This document shows positions 13,755-22,731 of a stretch of DNA of 33,654 nt, piece after piece. Numbering within the stretch: position 1 is the stretch's first letter; each line of letters begins with the position of its first letter. Where the stretch lies: the NCBI RefSeq assembly GCF_000003815.2, contig NC_049989.1:12668401-12702054 (forward strand), in the 5' to 3' direction. The notes under the pieces are model-generated. The model worked only from the letters and a program-made list of their open reading frames with translations. It made no database searches and was not told where the DNA came from. The position numbers and the translations under genes were made by a program. Source of the stretch: Branchiostoma floridae. Its lineage: Eukaryota; Chordata; Leptocardii; Amphioxiformes; Branchiostomatidae.

Positions 13755-14360
13755 AAGTGATGATGTCACTGAGTCTAGCAAGGATGAGGTTCAACATGTA
13801 GGTGATAGTGATGTCTGTGAGTCTAGTAAGGATGGGGTAGAAGGTGTCTGTGAGTCTAGTAAGGATGGGGTAGCAGATGTCTGTGAGTCTAGTAAGGATG
13901 AGGTTCAACATGTAGGTGATAGTGATGTCTGTGAGTCTAGTAAGGATGGGGTAGAAGATGTCTGTGAGTCTAGTAAGGATGGGGTAGCAGATGTCTGTGA
14001 GTCTAGTAAGGATGGGGTAGAAGATGTCTGTGAGTCTAGTAAGGATGGGGTAGAAGGTGTATGTAGGTGATAGTGATGTCTGTAAGTCTAGTAAGGATGG
14101 GGTAGAAGATGTCTGTGAGTCTAGTAAGGATGGGGTAGAAGATGTCTGTGAGTCTAGTAAGGATGGGGTAGCAGATGTCTGTGAGTCTAGTAAGGATGGG
14201 GTAGAAGATGTCTGTGAGTCTAGTAAGGATGGGGTAGAAGATGTCTGTGAGTCTAGTAAGGATAGGGTAGAAGATGTCTGTGAGTCTAGTAAGGACGTGG
14301 TAGATCCAGATGTAAGTGATAGTGATGTCTGTTAGTCTAGTAAGGAAGAGGTAGAAGATG
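13755..14360 (+). repeat. About sixteen 33-bp coding repeats, acidic
   Basis: The unit GAGTCTAGTAAGGATGGGGT plus AGAAGATGTCTGT encodes ESSKDGVEDVC. A longer variant with DEVQHVGDSDV occurs twice and partly a third time at the frameshift near 14060, pointing to higher-order duplication of blocks. Confidence 0.85.
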
Positions 14361-14474
14361 TAAGTGATCATAGTGATTCCTGGAAAACTTTCTTTGTCAG
14401 TTTTGAAGGTAAGTTATTTACTGTTGGGACACCTAGCAAATGTATTCAGGTGTGTAAGTTGCAAAAAATGGTAA

Positions 14475-17160
14475 GTAATGTATGTGGATTCAGATTCAGC
14501 TTTATTCCTGGATGACTTGGCATGTATGTACACATGAAATACGTCATCAGTCACAGAATCAACTTTAAAACATTAATGCATTTACAACATTTAAAATTAG
14601 ACAGCAATCGGATTAAGAAAATATAAATGACAGAATCAACATTCTTTACCGATCATCTAGCACTTTCGTACAGCAATCTTACAGAGCGGGGTGCAAATGA
14701 CATCTCATGTCGCTTTGTTTTACTTCTAGATGCCCTATATCGGGCTTCCCGACGAAGACTGTACGAACTGTCCTGAGGTGAAGTAAAGAACTCCCTCAGC
14801 GGAGAGCTACTGTCCCGCAGTATGTCTTGTAGAGTCTTCAGCGTCGCTGCGTCCCGTCTGTCTGATAGTGAGGGCAGAGAGTCAGATGGGATACCAATGA
14901 TTCTAAGACAGCGCCTCTGCATGGCTTCTAGCTTGTCTGACAGGTGTTTCGGCAGTCCTCCCCACACCGGACTGGCATACTCCAGTAAGGGGCGTATGAA
15001 AGTTAGGTAAATCTGGAGCAAGACATCAGTAGGGAGACCAGCCTTCTTTGCAGCTGCAAGGTAATACACACGTGGACGGGACTTCGTCAACATGAAATGA
15101 ACGTGTTCATCCCAGGTAAGGTTGGCAGTGATGTGTACTCCAAGTAGTTTGAAAGACGTAGTCCTCTGAATCACATGTCCGGATATTGTAGGATGAGGAG
15201 GGACAGGAATGTTTACCTCCTTCCTCGCGCTGATAACCATGTCCATTGTCTTTTTCCCGTTTACCTTGAGAGAGTAGTCCTCCCCCCATTCAACAATGGA
15301 GTCAAGTGCCTTCTGCGTTTGACCAGGAAGTGACGCCATTAGCATTTCAGAGGTTGTCAGATCGTCCGCATATTTGACAGGAACAATGGGCCTTGGCATC
15401 CTTGCATCCAAGGTATTTATACAGATGACGAAAAGTGTTGGTGATAGAATACCACCCTGTGGAACACCCGCGAGGACGTCGTGGGACTTAGATACACAGG
15501 GACCCCACTTTACCTTCTGTGTACGTCCTTCCAGATAGCTGCTGATGCTCATCCATAAGGACCGCCTGATACCTATGTCGGCTAGGCACATGAGCAGTTG
15601 ACTATGACTGATGGTATCAAATGCACGGGAAAAATCAACGAACACAGCATGAACGTCCAACTTCGGGTTACTGTTTAACGCTTCGTGCCACGTTTGGAGG
15701 ATGTGTATCAGCGCAGTAACCGTAGATCTCCTTGACAGGAAGCCATGTTGAGACGGTGCGAGGCTACTGGCAGTGTCCTGTAGCAAAGCATCACGGAGCA
15801 GCCCTTCATACACTTTCCCGACGCAGCTGACTAACGAAATTTGTCGATATTCCGATGGGAACTGTGGTCGTTGTTTCTTAGGCACTGCCGTGACTACAGC
15901 CTCTTTCCATTGCTGCGGAAAGGCGGAGTTCTGAAGACAAGAATTGAAGACGTCACATAAAACAGGACCAAGTTCTTCATGATACTGCTTTAGTAACCAG
16001 GAAGGAATGAGGTCTGGTCCAGCGGCTTTCCTCCCATTGAGTCTGCGCAGTCTGGCCTTAACCTGACCAATACTGAGAGGTGTGGGTGTATCATGCGAGA
16101 GCTTGTGCTCGACATCAGCCAACGTTGGAACAGTACGGGACACTTCACTCCACACAGACCCGAAATGCTCTGCAAGCGTGTCACATTCATTTTGTGTCAC
16201 AGTGATGTTGGGATTGGAGACATCCTCCTTAACAGAGTCCTTTCCCATAAGGGACTTGATGGACTTGAACCAGTGTCTTGGGCTGGAGTGCCTCAAGCTA
16301 GCTACTTCTCTTTCATAGTACTCCCGTTTTGCTTTCTTGATATGCTTGGCCACAGAATTCCTTAACTTGGAGTACAGAGCAACGTTTCCGGAGCGGAATG
16401 CCTGTTGTCTCTCTGCAAGCAACTCCTTAATCCTCACAGTCATCCATGGTTTATCAGCGGTGGAAATCTTGACTTTCTTAACAGGTACAGCTTTGTCAAG
16501 TAGTCCTTTTAGCATGGTTGTCAGAACTGCCACCTTTCTGGAAGGCTCTGTGGTCTGGAAGACAGGTGCAAAATCAGTTGTGTTCATCAGTAACCCCAAC
16601 CTCCTCATCGCTTCAGGATTACACTGCCTCCGCGTGATGTGCTTGGGACGCGTGTATGGCCAAGAACCAGCAGGCAGTAGAATGGACTGGTGATCTGAGG
16701 TACCAATCGGCGGAAGATGAACAGGTGCAGGGTACAAACACTTAATGTTAGTGTAAATAGAGTCAAGCTGGTTAACACCTCTAGTGGCTTGGGTGACTAC
16801 TTGTTTCAAGCTGAACCTCGAGCACAGGGATTGGCATTTATACCTGTTGGTGTCTCCAAGGATCACTATACCTGATTGTGCGAAGTTGCGCTCGATGTGA
16901 TCGAGACAGTGTCCCAGGTATTCAGAGACCTCAGTGTCTGGCCTGGATGAGTCTGATGACTTCGGTGGAATATAGAGAGTACCGACGATCAGAGAGTTCA
17001 AACCACGGGGGAGACGACTTGGCCTTGCCCACATCCATAGTGCTTCATGGTCATCGTGATCCAGTTCCGCTAGTCGCTTACACTGGAGCTCAGAACGAAT
17101 GTACATGGCCACCCCGCCGCCTCTACGTGCTGCCCGGTCCCTTCTGTAAACATCGTATCC
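14475..17160 (-). mobile_element. 5'-truncated CR1/Jockey-type LINE with intact ORF2 portion
   Basis: The element lies on the - strand. It is bounded by the six bases TGGTAA on both sides (14469-14474 and 17161-17166). The ORF2 frame is open from the truncation point in the endonuclease domain (GYDVYRRDRAARRGGGVAMY) to the stop at 14653. The 3' end, read on the element strand, has GGAATAAAGCTGAATCTGAATC, a short GAATCT repeat instead of poly(A). The lack of internal stops points to a fairly young insertion. It interrupts the coding frame of the repeat-rich + strand gene. Confidence 0.85.
14653..17160 (-). CDS. Non-LTR retrotransposon ORF2, endonuclease plus reverse transcriptase (partial)
   Basis: About 835 codons, missing the first part of the apurinic-like endonuclease. 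Visible endonuclease motifs are RRGGGVAMYI, VILGDTNR and GTSDHQSI. After a linker come the reverse transcriptase blocks: AAGPDLIPSWLLK, FSRAFDTISHSQLL, AGVPQGGILSPTLF, the catalytic KYADDLTT, and the thumb-like FIRPLLEYASPVWGG. These are typical of CR1/L2/Crack and Jockey-group LINEs; the exact clade would need phylogeny. The natural start is lost with the 5' end, and the Met at 17112 is internal. The protein would nick target DNA and prime reverse transcription of its own RNA. No frameshift or stop is visible, but without ORF1 and the EN start this copy cannot be autonomous. Confidence 0.92.
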   Translation of the reverse strand, partial: GYDVYRRDRAARRGGGVAMYIRSELQCKRLAELDHDDHEALWMWARPSRLPRGLNSLIVGTLYIPPKSSDSSRPDTEVSEYLGHCLDHIERNFAQSGIVILGDTNRYKCQSLCSRFSLKQVVTQATRGVNQLDSIYTNIKCLYPAPVHLPPIGTSDHQSILLPAGSWPYTRPKHITRRQCNPEAMRRLGLLMNTTDFAPVFQTTEPSRKVAVLTTMLKGLLDKAVPVKKVKISTADKPWMTVRIKELLAERQQAFRSGNVALYSKLRNSVAKHIKKAKREYYEREVASLRHSSPRHWFKSIKSLMGKDSVKEDVSNPNITVTQNECDTLAEHFGSVWSEVSRTVPTLADVEHKLSHDTPTPLSIGQVKARLRRLNGRKAAGPDLIPSWLLKQYHEELGPVLCDVFNSCLQNSAFPQQWKEAVVTAVPKKQRPQFPSEYRQISLVSCVGKVYEGLLRDALLQDTASSLAPSQHGFLSRRSTVTALIHILQTWHEALNSNPKLDVHAVFVDFSRAFDTISHSQLLMCLADIGIRRSLWMSISSYLEGRTQKVKWGPCVSKSHDVLAGVPQGGILSPTLFVICINTLDARMPRPIVPVKYADDLTTSEMLMASLPGQTQKALDSIVEWGEDYSLKVNGKKTMDMVISARKEVNIPVPPHPTISGHVIQRTTSFKLLGVHITANLTWDEHVHFMLTKSRPRVYYLAAAKKAGLPTDVLLQIYLTFIRPLLEYASPVWGGLPKHLSDKLEAMQRRCLRIIGIPSDSLPSLSDRRDAATLKTLQDILRDSSSPLREFFTSPQDSSYSLRREARYRASRSKTKRHEMSFAPRSVRLLYESAR

Positions 17161-17669
17161 TGGTAACGCAACATTTCAACATTTCTTGTAGAAACCTTAG
17201 CTTGGGGGGCAATATTCTCTATGATGAAAATGATATTGTAGAAGTACATGATAAGACTGTAATAGTGACACTTTTCGGTTGTGGGGGAGGTAAAACTGCT
17301 AATTTTCATCCAGACAGGCCATGTTCCTCAGCATGTGCTCATTGTAAGAAGCCAGCTACTTTTGAATTTGAATTTAGACATCCACAGGGATGGAATGAAG
17401 CACTTAGAAATTGGGTAATTGATAATACAGGACTTTCTAGTACAGACTGTGTGTGTCGTTCATGTGAGCGTAAGTTTAGACGACAACAGGCCCAAACACA
17501 TGATTCCGTTTCTAATATTTCAACTGACAATTCACAGAAACTCCCTCAAACAGTAACAGAAAAAACATGTTTTTTGTCTGAGTTTGGTTTATGTCAAAAA
17601 TCGTCAAACCATGAACGGAAAAACTTTTCAGTTGATGATATGATGTCCTACGTTACCGAGAACAGCTGA
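17161..17669 (+). pseudogene. Cys-rich 3' part of the LINE-interrupted gene
   Basis: The frame resumes directly after the LINE (LVTQHFNISCRNLSLGGNIL) in the phase expected if one TGGTAA copy and the LINE are removed. It has two Cys-rich clusters: CSSACAHCKKPATFEFEF, then TDCVCRSCERKFRRQQ about 35 residues later. Four Cys pairs suggest a treble-clef or zinc-ribbon type zinc site, possibly for nucleic-acid or protein binding; this is inference. The frame ends at TGA 17667-17669. A related copy at 19463-19558 lacks four bases (GTTA) just upstream of this stop, so the true C-terminus of the family may read on in another frame (PRTAEDVPLAAHSIW). Confidence 0.6.
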
Positions 17670-17750
17670 GGATGTGCCTCTTGCAGCTCACAGTATCTGG
17701 AAACTTTCATTTCTTTGATTGACATTATATCATTGCATATGATGAGTGAA
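17653..17750 (+). repeat. Inverted duplicate arm 1 (about 95 bp)
   Basis: Nearly identical to the reverse complement of 19463-19558, differing by the extra GTTA at the left edge and one extra A in TCTGGAAAC. It covers the end of the Cys-rich reading frame. Confidence 0.9.
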
Positions 17751-18047
17751 GTAATTCATTATACAATAATAATCTAGTAGCAACTATCTATCATTGTAAA
17801 TGAAAACTCTTTTGTCTGAAGAAAATTTAAGTGTCATAACCGTGAAATTTTATATTTTGTACAGGTGACGTTCTGCTGTGGAGCGGATGAGAGTGACAGC
17901 TGTGTTACTTATAATTTGGACTTATATTGGATCATATCACTCTGGCCCAAAAATGGCCAGATGTTTGGCAACCGATTCCTGATATATTGTTGATTACATA
18001 TCTTGTTTCCATTTTGGCATTGATATCTGGACATGACATATTTGTTC

Positions 18048-18053
18048 AATAAA
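18048..18053 (+). terminator. Candidate polyadenylation signal AATAAA
   Basis: AATAAA followed by a GT/T-rich stretch (GTTTGGCTTGTATTT), about 380 bp after the last frame of the + strand repeat-rich gene. It fits the 3' end of that gene, but no transcript evidence is available. Confidence 0.4.
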
Positions 18054-18780
18054 GTTTGGCTTGTATTTAAAATGAATGACTCTTTGCATATTTTGTACTA
18101 TACAATAGCAAGGCTAATTTATTGATATACTAGTATACTTAAGATAAAGGATAGACAGAAAAGAAAAAAGTTGACCTTATTACTGGCAATGCATTATTCT
18201 ATGCTTCTATGTATGATAAATGCACATGATATTTAAGCATGCCAACCAAATATGATTACAATGCCTAATACCTATTTACAGTATGAGTATGAAATGTGGA
18301 AACAGCAGGATAAACTTCAGCATCTCTTTATTAAGTTTCAATTTTATATCATTTACATCAAAGTGATAAACCTAGTATACATCTCAAATGCTATCATACT
18401 TTAACGCCTTGAAAACAAATAATGGAGTAGAGCCGTGTGTGTAGAACAGAGAGATAAATGTTTAGTACTAAATTGGTATCCTTGGTATGATTAAATTAGG
18501 ATTGCCAAGTTGACTAAAGGGGCAGATATTTCTCTTTGTACCTCCGAAATGAAAGTTACATGTCAAATAATTGGTAGTATCATAGGAACGAACCATAAGA
18601 AGGTGGCTGGAAAGGTTTCCCTATGATCGTTATATTTACGAATGTCACGGACGCGTCTCGCCCGATCTCAAAATTCTTTAACATATCAAAAATCGTGTTT
18701 ATCAGACCGTCTACCTCGGGCCGAGTAATTGGCCTGTATAGGTCCTGGAAATAGACTCTGACATCCAGTTTAGGCGTGGC
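18054..18780. other. AT-rich spacer, no gene seen
   Basis: No exon-like frame. It becomes GC-richer from about 18640. Confidence 0.45.
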
Positions 18781-18873
18781 TATCCTCCAAGCAGAGATTT
18801 CGGGCGTGAGCTGAAAAAATCGCGGTCGCTTCTCGCCCCAGCCGGCAGGACCGAAATCTCTGCTTGCAGAATA
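18781..18873. repeat. Short inverted repeat with 23-bp arms
   Basis: The left arm 18781-18803 (TATCCTCCAAGCAGAGATTTCGG) pairs with 18851-18873 at 21 of 23 positions; the inner 15 (AAGCAGAGATTTCGG) are perfect. The 47-bp centre is GC-rich. It is either a small MITE or a stable hairpin. Confidence 0.6.
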
Positions 18874-19363
18874 GGCCGCGGTACGCAGGCACCAGCAGCA
18901 GCAGTCTGTATAGCGCGTTCTATTCTGGAATAAAAATGACCGCTCCTGAATGACATGGCCTCGCGCGGATACGGGGCAAATGCGTGTCGCCCTCAGAATC
19001 TATATTAAATCATATACTAAAGGAAAGTAGACTTTTGTCTCTTTCTTATACGCTAAATTTCCTGTTGGTTTGAAATCTACACCAGGGTGAAAATAACAAG
19101 GGAAATAACACGAAAATCGCCTGTTTTCGCGACGTAATGGTTACGGGAAAGCGATAAAACAGCGGTTCAAAAAAGCTATAGGAGTAACAAATGAACCTGA
19201 AATATTGTAAATGACTTGAAATTAAGACGGTAAGTGGTTATATACTCCAGCGGCAAGCTTTTCTGTAACGCGTGTTGACGCCCGGAGTCATGGAACGGAC
19301 TACTTTCTCTCGCGGAAGGAAAACAAAACTGCCTCGAACTCTCGACGTGGCGTGGCGGCTGTA
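18874..19363. other. Non-coding spacer before gap
   Basis: Moderately GC-rich at first, with the word TCCTGTTGGTTTGAAATCT near 19060 shared with 10817. No supported gene. It runs into an N gap at 19364. Confidence 0.4.
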
Positions 19364-19462
19364 NNNNNNNNNNNNNNNNNNNNNNNNNNNNNNNNNNNNN
19401 NNNNNNNNNNNNNNNNNNNNNNNNNNNNNNNNNNNNNNNNNNNNNNNNNNNNNNNNNNNNNN

Positions 19463-19606
19463 NTCACTCATCATATGCAATGATATAATGTCAATCAAAG
19501 AAATGAAAGTTCCAGATACTGTGAGCTGCAAGAGGCACATCCTCAGCTGTTCTCGGGTAGAACTCCATCTAATGCAAAAAACAGAAAAAAGGTAAATATC
19601 CATTCG
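19463..19606 (-). pseudogene. Inverted duplicate arm 2: terminal exon fragment of a second gene copy
   Basis: Positions 19463-19558 are the reverse complement of 17653-17748. Read on the - strand, a polypyrimidine tract with TTTTTTGCATTAG precedes ATGGAGTTCTACCCGAG, and the frame MEFYPRTAEDVPLAAHSIW continues six more codons to TGA. So this copy can be read as a last exon with a splice acceptor, giving the C-terminus that the + strand copy has lost by a four-base insertion. The downstream side is hidden by an N gap. Confidence 0.5.
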
Positions 19607-20198
19607 TCATACTGGTACTGTTCACGATTAACCATATCAGATACACTCAGTCAGGCACTCACACTCATTCACTACCCCTTTTAGCATCTGTATCACATCA
19701 AGACTAATATATTATAAATTCATGTCAAGATTCTTATATTATATCAAGATATATTATAGACTTATTCAAAGACTTATATTACATCATATTTAAGAGTTAT
19801 TCCAAGATTTATATCATATTACTTTTATGATCATATGTTAAACAATGACCCAGGTACTCACAAGGTAGAGAGACTGCCAAACCCATAGATGAAAGAAAGC
19901 TGGAGTAAGGAAACAAAGTCAGAACCTCCAACCTGCACCCGTACCAAAGTGCGGGGTTACGCCTTTCCCGTCAACTCGGGGATCTGTGTGATGTACCCCA
20001 TGTTGACGTCGTTAAGTACGACCTTTACAGGGGTCAGGCGCCTCTAACCTACCTACGGGGGCAGATGTCTAAACCTAGCAGGAAGGGGTTCTTTGGAAAA
20101 AGGAGAGAGGGAGAGAAAGTGTGTGAAAGAGTATAGAAAAGGCCAGCTTCCCTTCACCTATACCTTAGACAAGCCTACAAGTTTGCTCATTATTACCC
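19607..20198. other. Spacer with a GC-rich conserved-looking block
   Basis: 19650-19860 is AT-rich. Around 19940-20060 lies a GC-rich block with an imperfect hairpin (GTCAACTCGGGG ... CCCCATGTTGAC, 19969-20006). On its - strand an open stretch reads PVKVVLNDVNMGYITQIPEL and ends at TAA 19957-19959. It looks like a leftover coding fragment of a repeated gene, but it is too short to classify. Confidence 0.35.
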
Positions 20199-21645
20199 TT
20201 ACTCTACCTCAGAAAATTCTGAATCAGAAGTATCATCTAACACAGACAAACTACCACAATAAAAGTCATCTACAGAATCAAGTTGAACAGAGTCCTGATC
20301 ATCACTACTGCTACTACTATCTGAATCTGTTTCCACATTGTCCAGACTTACCTGATTTTGCACAATACAAATAGAATTCGAACAATCTAAACACCTACAT
20401 CCCGGACCACATACCTGACCTTTCTTGAGACACTTACATCTTTTACTAGAGCACCCACTTTTACATTTACACCCCCTGGTTAAAAACTCTACAGTCTTCT
20501 GCACCTTTTCAATATTTTCTTTAGAATCCCAAGTAATCATTAAATTACCATGATCATCTATTTCCCAGCCATACCTATCTAACAATACAGATGAAAAATC
20601 CTGCTCTAAAGCCTGAGCCCAAGTGAGGTAAACCCAACAAGAACGTAACCAATGGAACCAAAGGGACTGAAAGGAAGGTAAACTATTATCTTCAAACTCT
20701 ATTCTTTCAAAGATGGCACCTCTGATAATTTGTAACCAATTTTCATGAATCTTAAAAATATTATCCCCCCTCGTTTCTCTGAAAAGTTGGGCTGGAGATG
20801 AGTACTTAAGGAAAGCGGTGCGATGCTTTTGAAAGTAAACACTACCAACTAAACGAACAAAAGCCAAGAACCCTGTATCTTTATCTGAACATGAAAGAGA
20901 ACCACTAGTTACTGTTTGGACAGAATTTCCACAAGAAATGAATTCTGAATACTGAAAGAAAGTTTTCAAAAATGATACCTTACCAAGACCAACAAAAAAG
21001 GAAACATAATCACAACCTGTACTGATAAACAGTGACTGAATTATATGGGGTAGTAGATTTCTTGAAAGGGAAGAAAGATCAGGGTCCTTGTCAAAACAAG
21101 ATAGCAGCTCATTCACATCCAGACATTGCCAATTTCCTGGTTCAGCTTTTAGTAAAATCACAATTCTTTTACCTGACAGTGTCTGCCTCACAATAGGAAG
21201 GCCCACATGATATGTGTCCGTATCAGGTGAATAAATCATTATGTTTTCGTATCTGCTTGAAGCAGCATGCAGCCAAACACGAGTGTCACTTTCCTCGTGA
21301 TTGGACCTACAGTCTGGAAATGGAGAGATGCCATCTACTGAAGAAACAAAACACATATCTCTCTTATCATCAGTAAAAGCCCCAGCTGTGAACACTTTCT
21401 GTTGCTGCCTCAAAAAAGGTGTACAAACTGTAAGTAAAGAACTACACAAGTATGAACATAATAGACGCTTGTTTGGACGCAAAGAAATAAATTTTCTCCA
21501 GTCTTTTGGGGTGATTGTGTCATCAGAAACTGAGTCAAGGGGTGTTACATTTTCACTTTCAGAAACTGAGTCTCGTCTACTTCTTTCAACATCTTTGGGA
21601 CTTAGGCCATTTCTGTGGGGGTCATCAAAAACAATATGGACTTCA
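20199..21645 (-). pseudogene. Transposase-like protein, C-terminal half: XPG-type nuclease region plus CXC motif
   Basis: The open frame to TAA/TGA at 20199 has about 480 codons. Counting from the Met at 21668: IVFDDPH (12-18); a PIN/XPG-like region with EESDTR (125-130), MIYSPDTDTYHVGLP (144-158) and TGCDYVSFFVGLGK (217-230), resembling the acidic sites and GxGxDY-GIGxK helix-turn of XPG/FEN nucleases; a tesmin/TSO1-type CXC motif (CKCKSGCSSKRCKC, then CGPGCRCLDCSN, 400-431); and a Ser/Asp-rich acidic tail. This domain order is known from large transposon-encoded proteins in fish, cnidarians and amphioxus; assignment to Academ-type (AcademX) transposons is inference. The first residues (MVSWNGL) are shared with a LINE-like copy at 22335, so the true upstream part lies in the piece at 22732-23914. 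Confidence 0.75.
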
Positions 21646-22528
21646 TAGAGTCCATTCCAAGACACCATGAGGGTTTTTAGGCGATATTTATAATTAGTCT
21701 AAATTATTTTGAATAAAAGAATATCTGAGCCACAATAATTAAATTATTTTCAAAAAATTGACTAAGAAAATACTCATTTATTTGAATTTCTTTGAATATT
21801 TTAGAAACATTTTGAAAGTAAAAGGTACAAAAATATCTTTATTTAGAATAATTGTGAAACCTCTCTGTGATTATTTCACATTTACAAATATTTACAAAAA
21901 ATGGTAAACCTGGCCAAATGGTAGAATTAGTTTATTGCCCCCATAAAAGTAAGCCCTATTGTTGCATCTGTATATTTTTAGACTTCACTGCTGGGCACTG
22001 GTGGATCCTTTGTGGTGGGCCATTGTTGCATGGCACCCAACCATACTTTGCAAGGATGTGTGAATTGCTATCTTCCCAGCCCACCGAACCATTTACAAAA
22101 AATGGTAGAAAATGGTAGAAAATGGTAAATAATGGTAGAATGCTGTTATCATTATTTAGAAACCATTAGAAGTATCCAATTTCACACCATGAATATTTCC
22201 AAAGTTTTACAGGACCAGGGAAATATTTATAAAGTTGAAACAGTGTTAAAAATATTTCTTAAGTATCAAATGTCCTAGACATATAATTACAAAACTTTAA
22301 AATCAATTCTAAACAATGGCAACAAACATCCGCATGGTGTCTTGGAATGGACTCTAACAACCTGACTGGAAAAAAGGCAAAACCCATTTTAGAAACAGAA
22401 ACTGTGAATACTCAAGAAAAGTTCTATGCTGACCTAATGGAGATGTATTGATCAAAAACATGCCTTCTAAAACAGAGCACTGGGGAGAAAAGTTGGTAGG
22501 GTACATTTTGGTGAAGCACTAGGGTATC
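21646..22528 (+). mobile_element. LINE-like (L1/Tx1-type) fragment splitting the transposase gene
   Basis: On the + strand a frame starting ATGGCAACAAACATCCGC (22318) reads MATNIRMVSWNGL, which resembles the N-terminus of L1/Tx1-type ORF2 endonucleases (xNIRMVSWNxNGLN). It then decays by stops and frameshifts into an N gap at 22529. AT-rich sequence with ATGGTAGAA repeats (22095-22140) lies upstream. A 22-bp stretch starting ATGGTGTCTTGGAATGGA is repeated in inverted orientation at about 21645-21666. The most likely reading is a rearranged, 5'-inverted LINE insertion. Confidence 0.45.
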
Positions 22529-22731
22529 NNNNNNNNNNNNNNNNNNNNNNNNNNNNNNNNNNNNNNNNNNNNNNNNNNNNNNNNNNNNNNNNNNNNNNNN
22601 NNNNNNNNNNNNNNNNNNNNNNNNNNNNNNNNNNNNNNNNNNNNNNNNNNNNNNNNNNNNNNGGCTTATTTTGATTTTGGGACCAGGAAACAGCTCTACG
22701 ACAACATTCTAAAACTAACTTTTTGTCTTTT

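Larger units (their letters stand above)
12334..14474 (+). pseudogene. Repeat-rich protein gene, 5' part before LINE insertion
   Basis: An open frame from the N gap to 14070 encodes three parts. First, eleven Gly/Pro/Lys-rich repeats of 25-27 residues (12490-13320; consensus APGKVEGGSVGKGPSQPRG plus a variable linker). Second, a basic segment with four or five Cys (TLTKSEWKMMMDKRLSLFKE onward to about 13650). Third, acidic 11-residue repeats (CESSKDGVEDV). A one-base frameshift near 14060 moves reading to the next frame (open to 14332), where GAG has become TAG at 14333-14335. The same frame then continues (DSWKTFFVSFEGKLFTVG, CIQVCKLQKMV) up to a LINE insertion at 14475. The repeats differ mostly by conservative changes and in-frame indels, which supports past coding. 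I do not recognise the family; the context suggests a transposon accessory protein. The copy is dead. Confidence 0.6.

Noticed and set aside
12009-13781. 590-codon open frame on the - strand
   Set aside because: It is the mirror of the GC-rich tandem repeats and contains 302 bases of N; the + strand has the better coding signature.
12490-14360. CRISPR-like array
   Set aside because: Repeats are contiguous coding tandem units without unique spacers, in a eukaryotic context.
13630-14371. - strand open frames with repeated ILTRLTD peptides
   Set aside because: Antisense of the 33-bp acidic repeats; unlikely to be real.
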